This document shows positions 12,895 through 24,690 of a stretch of 64,000 nt of DNA, one piece after another. The position numbers were made by a program, and so were the translations under genes. The notes below the pieces were generated by a model. That model worked only from the letters and a program-made list of their open reading frames with translations. It was not told the DNA's origin and did not search any database. The stretch is from Symbiodinium natans (lineage: Eukaryota; Sar; Dinophyceae; Suessiales; Symbiodiniaceae). Position 1 is the first letter of the stretch; the number at the start of each line of letters is the position of its first letter. Location: assembly GCA_905221605.1 (NCBI GenBank), contig CAJNDS010002345.1:279694-343693 (forward strand). The letters run 5' to 3'.

Positions 12895-13059
12895 ACACTA
12901 ATTCAGTAATAGTAGTAATAGTAGTAGTAGTAGTAGTAGTAGCAGTAGTAGTGGTAGTAGTAGTAGTAGTAGTAGCAGTAGTAGTAGTAGTAGTAGTAGT
13001 AGTAGCAGTAGTAGTAGTGGTAGTAGTAGTAGTAGTAGTAGCAGTAGTAGTAGTAGTAC

Positions 13060-13104
<45 letters not shown>

Positions 13105-13216
13105 GAGAAGGAGTAGGAGTAGCAGTAGCAGTAGCAGTAGAAGTAGCAGTAGCAGTAGCAGCAGTAGCAGCAGTAGCAGCAGCAGCAGCAGCAGTAGCAG
13201 TAGCAGTAGCAGTAGC

Positions 13217-13315
<99 letters not shown>

Positions 13316-13340
13316 TGTAGTTGTAGTTGTAGTTGTAGGT

Positions 13341-13424
<84 letters not shown>
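12895..13424. repeat. AGT/AGC trinucleotide microsatellite, about 530 bp
   Basis: The array is nearly pure (GTA)n with an AGC-enriched middle (13,105-13,225) and a TGT-rich patch near 13,313-13,340. The duplicate locus at about 28,546 has only a GTAGT seed before the same GTATGCAATGGCATGC flank. All poly-Val, poly-Thr and poly-Leu frames here are by-products. Confidence 0.97.
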
Positions 13425-13429
13425 TGCAA

Positions 13430-15230
13430 TGGCATGCTATCTCACCATTGTGCAAAAACAGTACGCGAGCTGAGGTATGCGGCTGAGTATGTTGAAGCGG
13501 CGACTTTTTGCGGCGCGCCTAGTGCTCGCGATGCGCATCGCACGTCTTGCGCGCATGCGGCCAGTGGCCAACTATAGGTTCACGTGTTCCACGTGTACCC
13601 TTGTAGCTTCATATAGCTTAATCATCGAACCTTTGTGCGATTCTCGGTAGGCCGCAGATCTCTGCATCTTTGGCAATCATTCGCTTGGCGAATGCTGCGG
13701 CGGAGGAAGCCCGATTGTACGTCGAAACTGTCCTTTTCATGCATCTGGAAGCTTACCGGCATGATACCCTATATGAATTACATCTCCACCTGGAAACATG
13801 CGATTATAGTAACAACAGACTTGAGCATACTGCCGGACACCGCGATACATTTCCAAGAGCTTTCGCCGGCGTGGTTCACCACTTCACCTGCACACAAACG
13901 GAACGACGCAGCAAGCCCGGAAACCCCACAAAAAGATCTTAAGTGCACAGCCGGCCGGTTGCTGCGACTACAGCACACCTTGCTGGGACGGTGCCCACCT
14001 CACAAAGCCTTAAGGTTGTCGCACATGTTATGCATGTTCTTCATCCGCGCACGGGACCTTGCAAAAGCTCGGACTACACCGCACAATTGCGCCAAAACTT
14101 GCGCCAACATGCACTTGCAAATTGATATGCTTTCTGGTCCGAGGGGCGTCATCCAAGGCTGCATCTCGCGCCATCTCGCGCAGGCGCATCAAGCGCATCC
14201 AGCCGCCGATAACCACGTTTCCGGTGGCGGTTTCCTGCATGGACAACAGTGGAAAAGGATGCAAAATCATGGACCAACGGAGCTGCAAGCGCAATGGAAC
14301 ACACGGAGATGCTCTCAACCTGCTGGCTGCATCGATCAGCGTCTGCCACCCGATCATACTTGACCTGCCTGACTCCCCGCAGGTTCGGATTCCAAGCGCA
14401 GGCCAGTCTGCAAGGCCTGCTCGCTGGGCACGAAGGGATCCGCGGCGGGGGTGAGGGTTGCAAGAATAGTACTGGGATCTGCTACAGTGAGCTTACTAAC
14501 AATAGCGGCAGCATCACTGGAGCGCGAACCTTCATACCATGGTTCATGGCCGTGCTTTCTGAAAGTTATTGCAACCGGAAGACATTCCCGACAGAAACGC
14601 AAGTCGATCTCAATGTGTATGACCCCGCGGCGGGGTTGCGCAGCTCGCTTCAAAGACCGACATCCATGCCACAAGACTTCCGATGAACCGACAACTGCAA
14701 AAACGGCTTGTCAGGCTGAAAGAAGAGATTGTTTCGCAGACCAGCTTCGGTCCTCGGAACTGGCTGCGGCGGAGTGCTACAGGCCGTTGTTATGTTCCCT
14801 ACATCGGCGTTTTTTTCCGCATCACACAGCCCTTGCCGAGCACGCGGTAGCCAATCAGCGCTGTCGCACGGCTGCACGGCTGCAATGCTTCGTTGCAATG
14901 GACCATATATGGTGCTGTTCCTCGCTTTTTTGGGCCCACTACAACTCACTACGGATGCCATCAGAGGCCCTCCCCCCAAACAAGAGCCCTCCCCGTCCCC
15001 TCCCTGTCCCCTCCCGCTCCCCTCCTTGTTTCCCTATCAACAAGTCACGTGCAGTAGAGCCAGTGTGGCCGAAGAGGCCTTTGAGTTGGTCCTTTGCAGC
15101 TGGCCTTTTTGGGCTTTTTCAGCTTAGGGTGTCTTCGGGACTTAGCAGGGGTTCGGGGGCTGTAAATGCCTGTAAGGTCGCGCAGACTCAGTCTAAGTAA
15201 GGGCTAGCAGTTTAATTAGGGTTTGGGGGC
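13430..15230. other. Part of duplication A copy 1 without a confident gene
   Basis: Minus-strand frames here match those at 28.6-29.4 kb only in patches; for example ETATGNVVIGGWMRLM parallels DTATGNVALGGWMRLM. Copy 1 has indels that break the longer frame seen in copy 2. The 14.45-15.05 part has no counterpart. I treat it as decayed sequence. Confidence 0.4.
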
Positions 15231-15879
15231 TGTGGTATAGTTCTGGTAACGACATTCGGCGCACGTTTGAAGCTGCAGCAGGCAGTTTGGCGTGGCAAGG
15301 TCTGCCATCGCCCACCGGCACATCAACTCCACAATCCGACGGCCAGAGCCTCCTCTGACCCGGCGCACCCATAGTGATCCCTGAAACCTGGGAACCCGCA
15401 CAAGTTCTTGCCTTCACTCGAAGCCATATATCAAAAAACGCTCTGCGCAAAAGCGCGGTGCAGTGAGGGGAATCGCAATGACCGCGTAGGCCTGCAAGTT
15501 GGCTGCGTCTGAGCTGGTCTCCGGCTGGGGGCAGCTTAGTGCTTCGGGCTAGGAAGGGGTCTTGAGGACGGTCTGTATAAGGGTTTGCAGGAGATCGATC
15601 GGATCTGGCAAGCCCACTTCGAAGCTCAAAGAAGCTACGGTCGTGTAACCCACATAGGCTGTGCAAGCGGCACAGCTTCTTCGCTCGTGGCGGAAACTTT
15701 CGGAAGCGCGCATGGCTGTGTGCCATGGCAAATTGCAGAATCAAATGAGGGCTTTCAACAGGTTGCTTCTAATTCTATGGTTGCAGGCTGGAAGACTGGA
15801 CAGTGGCAAACCTCGACGGTGGCAAACGTCTGGTGAGGGATTCGCGCATGAGGGTCAACATTCATCTGTTTGATCTCCA

Positions 15880-16205
15880 AGAGCAGCTTTGGCGTGCGTG
15901 CAACGCTTGCATGCCTGCGCCTGTCGGAGGCTCTCGGTCTCTTCGGGGATCGGTTGCTGGGCCTGCCAGGCGCCGCGGAATCAAACTGCACATCGGCACT
16001 TGCTAGACAAACTGCTCGATTATCGATGCTACCTTGGAGCACCGCAAGCTTGCAGCATGCTCCTAACTAGATATAAAGGGTAGCCCGCTTGATCTCCAAG
16101 AGCAGCTTTGGCGCGCGTGCAAAGCTTGCATGTCTCTGCCTGTCGGAAGCCTTCGGTCTTTTTAGGAATCGGTTGCTGGGCCTGCCGAGACTTCGAATCA
16201 CAACA
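15880..16205. repeat. About 170-210-bp tandem repeat, two units (block A copy 1)
   Basis: A unit beginning near CAGCTTTGGCGTGCGTGCAA and containing the TCGGTCTCTTCGGGGATCGG landmark occurs twice here (15,890 and about 16,105). The corresponding site in copy 2 (31,480-32,170) holds four units. Confidence 0.75.
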
Positions 16206-16439
16206 GCCACGCTGGTGCAACCGCGGCATTGATCAAGCAGTCATGTTATCAACCCCTCCAAGACAAGAAGCAAAACAGGAAAGTTGACTTCACAAGCAAA
16301 ACTTATCGCTATACTGTTCCCCTTACAACGCATCAACCCCCGATAAGCAAGACTTGGCACTGTTTTTCAATCTCCGATAAGCAAGACTTGATATCTATCT
16401 TCACCATGCATCCCGATAAGCAAGCATACTAGTCAAACT

Positions 16440-16525
16440 CAAACCCCCCCCTTCCTTCCCCCCTTCCCCCTTCCCTCCCCCCCCTTCCCTCCCCCCCCAC
16501 CTCCCTCCCCCTCCCCCAGCCGTGC
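16440..16525. repeat. C-rich low-complexity tract
   Basis: An 85-bp run of C with CTTCCC interruptions, absent from the matching position near 32.3 kb. It creates Gly/Arg-rich minus-strand frames that I do not regard as coding. Confidence 0.8.
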
Positions 16526-16989
16526 ACTCCCAGAGCCCCCCGGGCTCGAAATATATCTAAAACTATTGCAAGACGCGCACTCCCGCAGCGTCCCGGTCTC
16601 AAGTCTAAAGGGTCGCCTTGAGGAGAGCGCTGCCAGCATTCCCCGCTAAGGGGCTGGCGTCGTTGTCCTCCAAGTCTGTCGACTTCGTTCAACGGGGCCG
16701 AATGTTCAACAGGGCCGAAACAGGCCGAAGATCTGGCTTCGGGTTTGGGATTTCTACATGTCATTCGTGGACTGCACTCATCACACGTCACGCAAAGCTG
16801 CGAGATAGGTTTGGCGGCTGACATTTCTCAAGTACTCGGAGCGCTCACTGCTCCCGAAGGCCCAGCCCTAGCAAAACCCCTGGCTCAAAGCTGCGCGAAA
16901 GCTCGCCTTCGCAGGCATGGCAGCCAAGGTCTTCACATCCAGCTCCTCATGCCTCCAGCCCACGCGAACCCCGTATGCGTGCCCGCGTG

Positions 16990-18052
16990 CCCATTCGGGC
17001 ATCAGCTATTGGCAAGATCTGGCAGAGCAGAAAGCAGACATGTTCAAGAGCATAGCGCCGGCACAGCCTGGACTCCAGAAGCTCCACGGCCGCCCCGCAG
17101 CCCTCCAGCAGCTCTTCCGCCAGCTCACAGGGCTTCGGCGGCTTTGCACCCGCCGCATCCTGCCGAGCTGCCAAGCTCTTTGCTCTCCTCACTCTCTCGC
17201 GAAATTCTTGAGTCCTGACGTGCACGGAAGACCCCGGCCGTGATCTTGGAACCTTCCGGGATGATGCCGATGCTGTCGATCCGCTTCGGCAGCAAGGAGC
17301 CCTGCGTGGAGGCAACAGCTTGAGGCGCCGGAGACACAGAACCCGTATATTAAACCACAACGCACGCGGCACGCGGCCCTGCCGTGCAGATGTTGGTCGG
17401 ATATGGGATCTCGACGAAGCTTGCGCGCACTCCGTGCAGGTGCAATAGTGAAGCCACCGCCTCTCAGTCTAGAGACAGGGACCCACTGTAGCAGCTCTAG
17501 CAAAACAGTTCATAGCAGGTTTTATTCCATGCAAAGCCCGCAAGATCCCGCAAGCATCCGCACGCCTCCTCCGGGAAGTTGAGGTCTGCCAGCAGGAGAG
17601 TTGGCTGCTTGTCTTTCGCCAGCATGGTCTTGAGGCACTTGCAGAACTCCCGGCGAGCGGGACCGAAAGGCTTCCCAGGCAGATGCCTTAAGGGCCACGG
17701 GACACGCGGGCGATCAGAGACTTTGGGGACTGCGGTGCCTACGCACTGTCAGCGAGAGTTTCGTGCTTTAAACGCTGCCGAGGCACGTGGTCACTACGCG
17801 GATCGGACTGTGGCAGGACTTCAACCGAAACTTCGCTTCCAGAATTGCCTGCACGAAGCGACTACCGCGCATTGCTGGACGGAGACAGAGAGAGAGAGAG
17901 AGAGGATAGAGGGAGAGAGAGAGTTGGGTGCGGGGGGGAATGCGAGAGGAAGATAGCGCAACTGCGCGGAAACTGGCCTTCTTCTTGTCAGATGGGTAGG
18001 CCTCTGCACTGTTGCTCAAGAAGGTCAGCTTCGCTTCGTTGTAGATCAGTGC
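16990..18052 (-). pseudogene. 3' fragment of an EEP nuclease-like gene (copy 1)
   Basis: This is the duplicate of the last exons of the gene at 33-40 kb. Exons kept are 17,978-18,052 (ALIYNEAKLTFLSNSAEAY), 17,787-17,848 (ILEAKFRLKSCHSPIRVV), a segment from 17,686 to about 17,545 with the LLLADLNFPE metal-site motif, about 17,385-17,470 with YPTNICTAG-type sequence, about 17,222-17,305 with KRIDSIGIIPEGSK, and about 17,000-17,160. Exon lengths match copy 2 (75 and 62 bp). The half bearing SDH, WN and LQE and all of Roc-COR are absent, because the duplication breaks at 18,130. Without the WN Asn, the LQE Glu and the SDH Asp/His it cannot be an active nuclease. The retained exons are nonetheless open, which suggests a recent duplication or a fused chimaeric transcript. 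Confidence 0.7.
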
Positions 18053-18130
18053 CTGGCCGGGCACCCGCCCCCTCCGGCCCATCAAAACGCTGCAATCCAA
18101 AAACCAAGTTTGCTTCAAGGACCGGATAAC

Positions 18131-20794
18131 CTAAACTGACTCCAAACAAGAGGAGCTTTGGACGGAAGATGTTTTTAAAAACTCTGCATCTCAAGCCTTT
18201 TGCAGGATTCCACTTGAGGTGATGAGACTGCGGGCTTTGCTTGATCTTTGAGGCCGCGGCTCTTCCCTCGCAGGAATTCCGGCCTCCCACATGGGTGCAA
18301 CGGAGGTTCAAGGCTCACGCACTGGAGCCTCCGGATTGTGAGATCGGGGCAGTCGGAGGCCCTTCCGTCTGTCATCCGCACAGGACTTCCACACCACACT
18401 TGAGCATCCTTAAATATCCCCCAAAACCCTTCCCGGTTCGTTCGGCACCTCCTCGCCCATCTGCTGCACTTTGGCCTGATTTGACTTACTTTGAATTGAC
18501 TTACTGCCACTTGTGGAATACTTCTCCGTACGTAGGACGATGCAAGGAAGGGCCAGGATTCCGAGTAAGAAGACTTCTGATAAAGGAGGCGCCCTGTGCA
18601 TGATGGTCTTGTCCAACTAGTTCAGGTTCATGAAGAGCTCTGGCTCTCTGGAACAAGAACAGCTACCTTCGGCCCTAGATGTTCTACGGCTCCAAGTAGC
18701 GGTAACCCTATGGGCCCTGAGAAAGGAATCCTCACAACAGGTAACTGTATACTCGCAGCGGCCAAGATCCATCAAAGCATATGTCTCTTCCGCAAAAAGC
18801 CCCTGCCAGCATGCCAAAAGGCTGAGGCTGTCCACACCCAGAAAAGCCCCCAAGGCCAAACCCTCCTTCCCTCGGTGTTTCGGAAAGCGTCCTCTGAACT
18901 TCGAGAAAAAGAAAAAAGAGCACCCCCAAACCTTAAACCCTAAACTCTAAACCCAACCGTACTTCCCTCAGTTCACGACCCATGATGATTCCTGGGCTCA
19001 CGCTCTGGGATTCCCGGCCAGGGGAAGGACGAAGGTGGCCGTGAAGGGGGGAAGCTCATTCTCTTCCCCGGTGCTTCCTCTGCATAAGAACAATCCAGCC
19101 CAAAGCAGTGAGTGGCATCAACACCTTTAGGTTCTCTCTCCTACCACTTCTTCAAGAGAGAGTGAGAGTATCAGGTACCTCCTCCTTACTTCCCCCCCTT
19201 CAACACAAATTCGGATCAGGGTCGAGGGCATCTTGGCTTCTTATTGTAGCAAGTTGAAAATGAAAGTTTAGGGGTTTAATTGGGGGGGGTTGGCTGGTCT
19301 TGTGGCATTTGCCGATCACGGCATGGGACTTGTTGAACATGCGACCATGCAGCACTGAAAGGTGCACCCCAATTAGACCCGAAATGCCCTAAGCCGCGAA
19401 TCTGGATCAGTCCTTCAGCGGCATCTTCCAGGATGTCTCGCAACCTGCAACTGAAACTCGTTGGGGCTGGGGATTCTTGGCGCCTCTACAGAGCCCCCAG
19501 GGCACCACAACAATGAGACCATGATTTGGAGAACCGAGTCGGACGTGCTTTGGGGAGTGTCACGGCCACCACGAGCAAACGGCTGTAGGCCGCTAGCGAC
19601 TAGCAAGCTCACCGCGGCAACGCGAACGCAGTTTGCACTCGAACTGAGAGATACATGACGTTCTACGATGAGTTGCTAAACTTGCTCAACCCTCCTTCAG
19701 AGTGGACGCGCCACTGATTGAGCCTGCTGTCCGGTGCGCTACTTAAAGTGCCCGAGTCACGAGAGCTTGCACAGAAGGAGGGCCTAGCAAACAAGATTCT
19801 CGATTTTTTTCGGAACGTTTAAGCAAATAAAAATTCCAAACAACACACCCCCCCCCCCCCCTAAAAGGTTGAAAAAGCCCTTGACAAACCTGAAACACCC
19901 CGAAGCACGCCCGCAGTGTTCCAAAAATGTCACCCCTTCTACTCCTCAACCCCTACAATGTCACCCCCAAATCCTAACCCCAAAAACTCCACCCCCTCAA
20001 ACCCTCAACCCCAAACCCTGCGCGAGTTTCAGCGGAGGCGCCGAAGCCAGGGCAAAGGAAGCTCCTGCGCGAAGCGCCCGCCAGGAGCCAGGGAGGCGGC
20101 GGCCTCCGCCGTGTTTCTTCGATACGTCTTTAGGGAGATATAGGGGGGGCTTGGGAGGGCGGGGCTTAGGAGGGTTTAGGGTTTTCGGGCCACCCGCCTA
20201 GCTGACGACAGGGTTTTGGGGGCTTCGCGGGGTTTGGTTTAAGGTTACCGGCTTGGAGGGTGCTTATGGCGCTTGGGGCCGAAGCTCCTAAAATCCGAGG
20301 AGGCCATGAAAAAGCGTAAACCCCAAACGGCAGTAGGCCCTGTTTTCTGAAGAGGGTCTGCACCCTAAACCTTGAACCCTATCAACCCCCAAAGTATACC
20401 CCGATTCCCCCCAAAAGAGGGTCCGCAGTCAAAGTTTTCAGATCAGTAAACCCTAAACCCTAAACCCAAACCAAAAAACCCCAAACCCTATAAACCCTAA
20501 ACGGGCCTCCCGATCCACTGCGGCGCGGAGCTCCGGAATGCCGGAGGCGGCGGCGCATCACCTCACTGGCCGCCCTTTGGAAGCTTCTATAAGGGCTTTT
20601 TTTTTGTTGCCAAGGGTTTAGGGTTTAGGGCTACTAGGGGCTATTAGGGGCTATTATAGGGTGTAGGGTTTATAGGTCTGAGGGAGGGCGTTGAAAGGGG
20701 GGTTGTAGGGTTTTGGGGGATGCCCTTGAATCATGTAACCCTTGCTCTGGGGGGGGGGGGGGGGGGGAGGTTTGGGGGTTTTCATGCATCCCAG
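18131..20794. other. Filler between duplication blocks A1 and B1, with telomere-like tracts
   Basis: No homologue of this stretch was seen elsewhere. It contains scattered CCCTAAA/TTTAGGG-like patches (18,935-18,955, 19,970-20,010, 20,447-20,503, 20,617-20,690), C- and G-homopolymers (19,850 and 20,750) and short open frames with no recognisable product. It sits where about 14 kb of kelch-Roc-COR-EEP sequence is found in the second copy. Confidence 0.6.
20447..20503. repeat. Interstitial telomere-like repeat (CCCTAAA)
   Basis: AAACCCTAAACCCTAAACCC followed by diverged CCCAAACC and CCCTATAAACC variants. The seven-base unit is the plant-type telomere repeat, also used by many dinoflagellates. 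Confidence 0.8.
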
Positions 20795-20799
20795 GCCTC

Positions 20800-21350
20800 C
20801 TCTCCGCCCCGCTCCTCCAAGCCGAAGGCCCGTCGCCTCGGCGCGCCGGTCCCAAACCCGGGCCGAGGCCCAGCCGTGCCCAGCTCCTCCCAAGTCTTCG
20901 CCTGGCTCTCGCTTTGTTCTTTAAGGGTTTGGGCAGGTAATTTTGTGGGGCTCCTCATTTCACTGCACAAGGCAACGCAGAGCAGAGAAGCGGAGCCCTT
21001 CGGGGGGGGCCCTTCAAAACGCCTCGAGGCCGAAGGCCCAGACGTCGTTCAGGAAGTTGAAACGCCCTCGGAACGCGAAAAGAGGGCCCGCAGGAGGACG
21101 AACAGACGAACAAAACAAGGGTGAGAAAACAAAAGGCGCGGGAGTAGGAGGAGAGAGGAGAGAGAGAGAGGACAAGGAGGCTTTGAAACGGGGGCTTCTG
21201 GCCTCCTTCGCCGCCAAAGACGAGGAGTCGCCGCGAGGCCGCGTCGACGACGGCGCTGTGGCCATCCCGCTTCGCCGGCCGCGGCGCGCCCTCCGCGGGC
21301 TCCAAGAGCTGCCAGCGAGCCTCCCCCCGGTGCTTTCGATTGGGCGCTGG
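20800..21350 (-). pseudogene. Truncated kelch-repeat exons (copy 1)
   Basis: Exon 21,350 to about 21,205 encodes PAPNRKHRGEARWQLLEP, then AEGAPRPAKRDGHSAVVD and a terminal RRLLVFGG. Segment 21,065-21,018 encodes FLNDVWAFGLEAF. At 20,915-20,800 the next kelch exon reads KTWEELGTAGPRP, then jumps straight to RRRAFGLEERGG. Comparison with 47.9-48.2 kb shows that the second half of that exon and the intervening intron are deleted. No later kelch exon follows. Kelch blades need the paired hydrophobic-GG and W/F motifs; only one full blade remains, so the product cannot form a propeller. Confidence 0.75.
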
Positions 21351-21850
21351 CTGCACGATGGGGAGAGGGGCGAAAAGTTCAGGAGGGGGGGGGGGGGGGG
21401 GCATCATCTCCCAGCGCAAAAAAAAACAAAACACACTTCCCAGCCTGGCCTCCATCACAAGGATTCCCGGGCCTCTGCACTTTCAGTCACGGGCGCTTCC
21501 GGCGGGGTTGGGGCCTCGGGGCGTACTGGCCGCTGGCAACGGTCCGTGTTGTGCACTGCAATGGGGAGGCCGGGCAGTGGTTGCAATGCAACGGCGCGGT
21601 TTACCACGATTCTCATTGCTGAAAGCCGTTCTCTGCAGCAGTGCGCTGTGCATCACTGCACACTTCGCTTCAAGTCCGATCTGTGGCTCCACACTGCGAC
21701 TGCGACGCGGCATCCATCTGCATGACCGCCCCGCTTTCGCTAGCCGAAAGAACCCTTGAACCAGGCCCCACGGCGAATCTCACGGCGATGGGTTCCACAA
21801 GGTTCGAATATACGGCTGGAGGTCGGCGCAGACTGCAACTGAGATAGTCT

Positions 21851-21892
21851 ATGGCACGGCCCCTTCTTTTCCTCATAGCTTGCCTCTGCTAG
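21851..21892 (+). pseudogene. Broken copy of a signal-peptide exon
   Basis: It corresponds to the 27-codon frame at 49,425-49,508. Here a 5-bp insertion after CTTTTCCTC shifts the frame and the reading stops after MARPLLFLIACLC. The downstream GGTCCACATAAAG flank is conserved. Confidence 0.4.
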
Positions 21893-22238
21893 CCACAGGA
21901 GTGGTGGCACAGCCCACAGACAGGTCCACATAAAGTATACCATTGTCTGTACACTGTGTAATGTACCGACAAGCGAAATAACCACAACATATCGAAGTCC
22001 ATACTTTTAGTACCGTAGGCTACGAAAACATGCTTCTGTATAGCTCTCTTGGCCTTTCCGATGTCGCAAATGCAAGGGCGCCATCCGGGTGCATGTTTCA
22101 CGCACCTTCCCGCGGTCAGGCTAGTCACGTCTGCCATTCTCCCAAATTTTGCAGGTCCACGCAGGCATCATGCATCCGACCCACTTTGCAGGGAGTTCAA
22201 CGTGCAAAGGTGTCTATATTGTATAGTATATATCAGCC

Positions 22239-22262
22239 ATATATATATATATATATATATAT
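22239..22262. repeat. AT dinucleotide microsatellite
   Basis: An uninterrupted (AT)12 run, flanked by TATA-rich sequence back to about 22,214. Confidence 0.9.
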
Positions 22263-23394
22263 ACTTTGTTCTAGGCCACGGAAAAGTAGGAGAGTCCGGC
22301 GGTTGTACAGGATTGTTGAAGCGATGTGCAGGATATTGGTCTTTGGCCTCCGTGCGGCATGCATTTTGTGGTGGTGCTGTCCTTCTCACACGGACCCTTG
22401 CATGAAAGAAAAACAGCGACACAGATCTCGAACCCTCTAAATGAAAAAGCGAAGAGCCACACTTTTCCAGTACCGTTGCGCTTCTGCTTTGGTTCCCTGC
22501 CACCAGCAACTTCGCATTCCACAGCAAGAGAGAACATGAACAGCGCCCAGGCAGGCGAACCGCCACAGCGAAGGGCGGTCTCAGGCGGGCCTGGGGAAAC
22601 CTGTGCGAAAAAAGGGGGGCTTGGAGAAAAATCACAAAGCCTCCCTAGCGCCCCAGGGAGCGAAGCCAAACCCCAACGAAGCAACAAAAACTAAGATCAG
22701 AATTCTGATGGCTATAGCATACGTTTCACTCTCGAGAACGACACAGAATCGGAAGGGCGGGAAACTGAAAGTTCTTACTATCTTGCTCCAACTGATGACC
22801 CCATGGGGACCAAACATGCTATGAAAGTATTGCAGTACATGGACAACGAAGTCCCGAAAAGCAGACTTTACTCTGCTCCTGTCAAGCATCATGAGCATCA
22901 GCAGGGTCGGCGCCCTGCTGCCGACCCTCCCAACACATGCACAGAAGCGGGCGCCATAAATCTCTTGCAAATCAGAGTGACAAGCTGTGTCTGTTTCAAG
23001 GGTTTTGGGAGGGTTTGGGCGCGAACCCTGGGTTCGAAGAAGACACCTTCAGCTGGAATCACCGTCCAGAAAGCCCAATCAAAATCGCAAAGCCTTCCGG
23101 AAGCCACATCAGCTACACCAGCAAATGCGTCTTACACAGCCTCAAACCGCACATATCCGCACATGCACTCGGAGGCCTCGACTGCCTCGAAATTCATGAC
23201 CGACATTTGGCGTGCTGCACAAACAGTGTGCTGCATAAAGGGTTTCTTGGCGCTCCTCGCCTGACTCTGTATCACAAGTGCTGCTCTCACCTTGGTATGT
23301 GACCGGTCTCGCTCGCTAAGAGCCAAGCTCGGACCAAAAGCTGCAAGCCCAAAAACCGACTCAACATGGCATCAGGCAGCATCTAGGCACTCAC

Positions 23395-24040
23395 CTGCAA
23401 CAGGCGATGGAAATCGTAAAGTTGCTTGACGCTAGTTGCGAGCCGTCGACGAGCGTTCTGCAACTCTTCAGCATTAAAGCCCCCTTCTTGCAATTTCGGA
23501 TGAAGGCAATGGCTGCAATATGCTGCAATGCTAAATGCAGTGCGGAAGCCCACCAAAAAGCTCTTAGTTGGCTCTTGCCACAAATCGCAAATAGCGTCAC
23601 GTCAAAAGCGAACTGTGAACCTCCGGCTTGATAGCAGAGTCCCACTCTCCTGTGCCTACAGGCTTACAGGCTCGAGTCCCGATCGCTCGGTGGCACATCA
23701 AGGCGAAACTAATAGGCGATAGTGGTTTCGCTCCCATTTTGCTCTATCAAGTCCTCGCCGGCTGTGGAGAGCAGCTGCTGATGGATGTCCTGTGCTACGC
23801 TTCTTCCCATCGGAAAAGGCATGGACACCGATGATGCATCAGGGTTGAGAGCTTTGCCCGTGCATGGCATCAAATAGTGCGGTGTAGCAGAACCAGGAAA
23901 GGATGAAATTGGAATACGAAGAGGGGCCACAAATTCAGAAACATCTTCAGCAGAACCCACATGCAGCCATGCTTCAAACGACGTCCCGTTCCCCGGAAGG
24001 GCACAATCGGCAGCTGCCTCAGTCATCGTGGGGGGGAACG
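23395..24040 (-). CDS. Unrecognised two-exon gene segment (block B copy 1)
   Basis: Exon 23,395-23,573 encodes EPTKSFLVGFRTAFSIAAY through LQEGGFNAEELQNARRRL to YDFHRLLQ. It ends in a textbook GTGAGT donor and follows a CAAG acceptor. An upstream coding-like segment, about 23,745-24,040, encodes NGTSFEAWLHVGSAEDVSEF and DIHQQLLSTAGEDLIEQ. The exon is conserved in block B copy 2 (50,380-50,558) with few amino-acid changes and no indel, so selection or recent duplication keeps the frame. It lies 5' of the kelch exons on the same strand and might be an upstream exon of that gene. I recognise no domain. Confidence 0.5.
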
Positions 24041-24690
24041 ATGTAGCACCGCCAGATTGCGAGAAACAATGGGGAGTTCTTGACAACTAGTGCCTTGGGC
24101 GGGGTTGCCAAGACGAGTGCACATGCTAAAGTCACTGCGAGGCCTTGCCTGCGATCCTATAGGTCCTCGTGCCATTGCTTGGTCCTGCTTTATTCCAGTA
24201 AGGAAACTCTGTTGCTCCGGAGGACGCCCGCCAATCATGCGTCCATGCATGCTCAAAGTCAAGAAGCCATGGAGCGCTGCGGGAGGGTGCAGAAACCATC
24301 GCGCCAACCCAATCTCTGCTTTGGTTCGGGAGCTCGATAGCCCCTCCCGCCCCCCCCCCACCTCAAGCCCCCCTTAACACACCCTTACAACTTATGCAAC
24401 CCAAACAAGTTCCCTAAGCGCCCCTTCTGGGCCCTTCTGTGGGCCCGGCCCGCAGTCAACCAGGCAAGCCTCCGCAGAGCCTGAGAGGCGATCGACGTGG
24501 CATTTCTCTGGGAGGCGTGGGCTCTCGCAGACACTGCATGTGCAGGGCAGTCGCAAGAACCATTGTAGCTATAGATTGCCCACAACGAGCGAAGTCGAGG
24601 GCTTTCAAGACCCAGTGACTTTTCATCCCTCATGATGAGAGAATGGCATTCTTCTTGGGCACGGGTACTATGGAACCTTCGTGTTCTCAA

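Larger units (their letters stand above)
11695..18130. repeat. Segmental duplication A, copy 1
   Basis: The block is collinear with 25,905-34,130, same orientation, in pieces: 11.7-12.65 with 25.9-26.83; 12.65-12.87 with 28.25-28.50; 13.43-14.45 with 28.56-29.43; 15.05-15.23 with 29.48-29.65; 15.41-18.13 with 30.97-34.13. Copy 1 alone holds the long AGT array and about 0.6 kb at 14.45-15.05. Copy 2 alone holds a 1.4-kb insertion and about 1.1 kb near 29.75-30.86. The homology stops abruptly at 18,130/34,130, inside the intron between the EEP exon with LQE and the next exon. Confidence 0.88.
20795..24690. repeat. Segmental duplication B, copy 1
   Basis: The block matches 47,925-51,600 in direct orientation. 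Within the match this copy lacks about 120 bp of the second kelch exon and has about 0.8 kb of extra sequence around 22.3-23.2 kb. The homology starts inside kelch sequence at 20,795 and ends near the TGGAACCT motif at about 24,670. Confidence 0.87.

Noticed and set aside
12204-13577. A 457-codon plus-strand frame and 181-185-codon minus-strand frames of poly-Val, poly-Thr or poly-Leu
   Set aside because: They exist only because the AGT array lacks stops in most frames, and the array is absent from the duplicate locus.
16429-16824. A Gly/Arg-rich minus-strand frame of 131 codons
   Set aside because: It depends on a C-rich low-complexity tract that is missing in the duplicate locus.
23640-23700. 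A tRNA-like stretch (GGCTCGAGTCCCGATCGCTCG), repeated at 50.05 kb
   Set aside because: The T-arm-like motif has no matching acceptor, D or anticodon arms on either strand.
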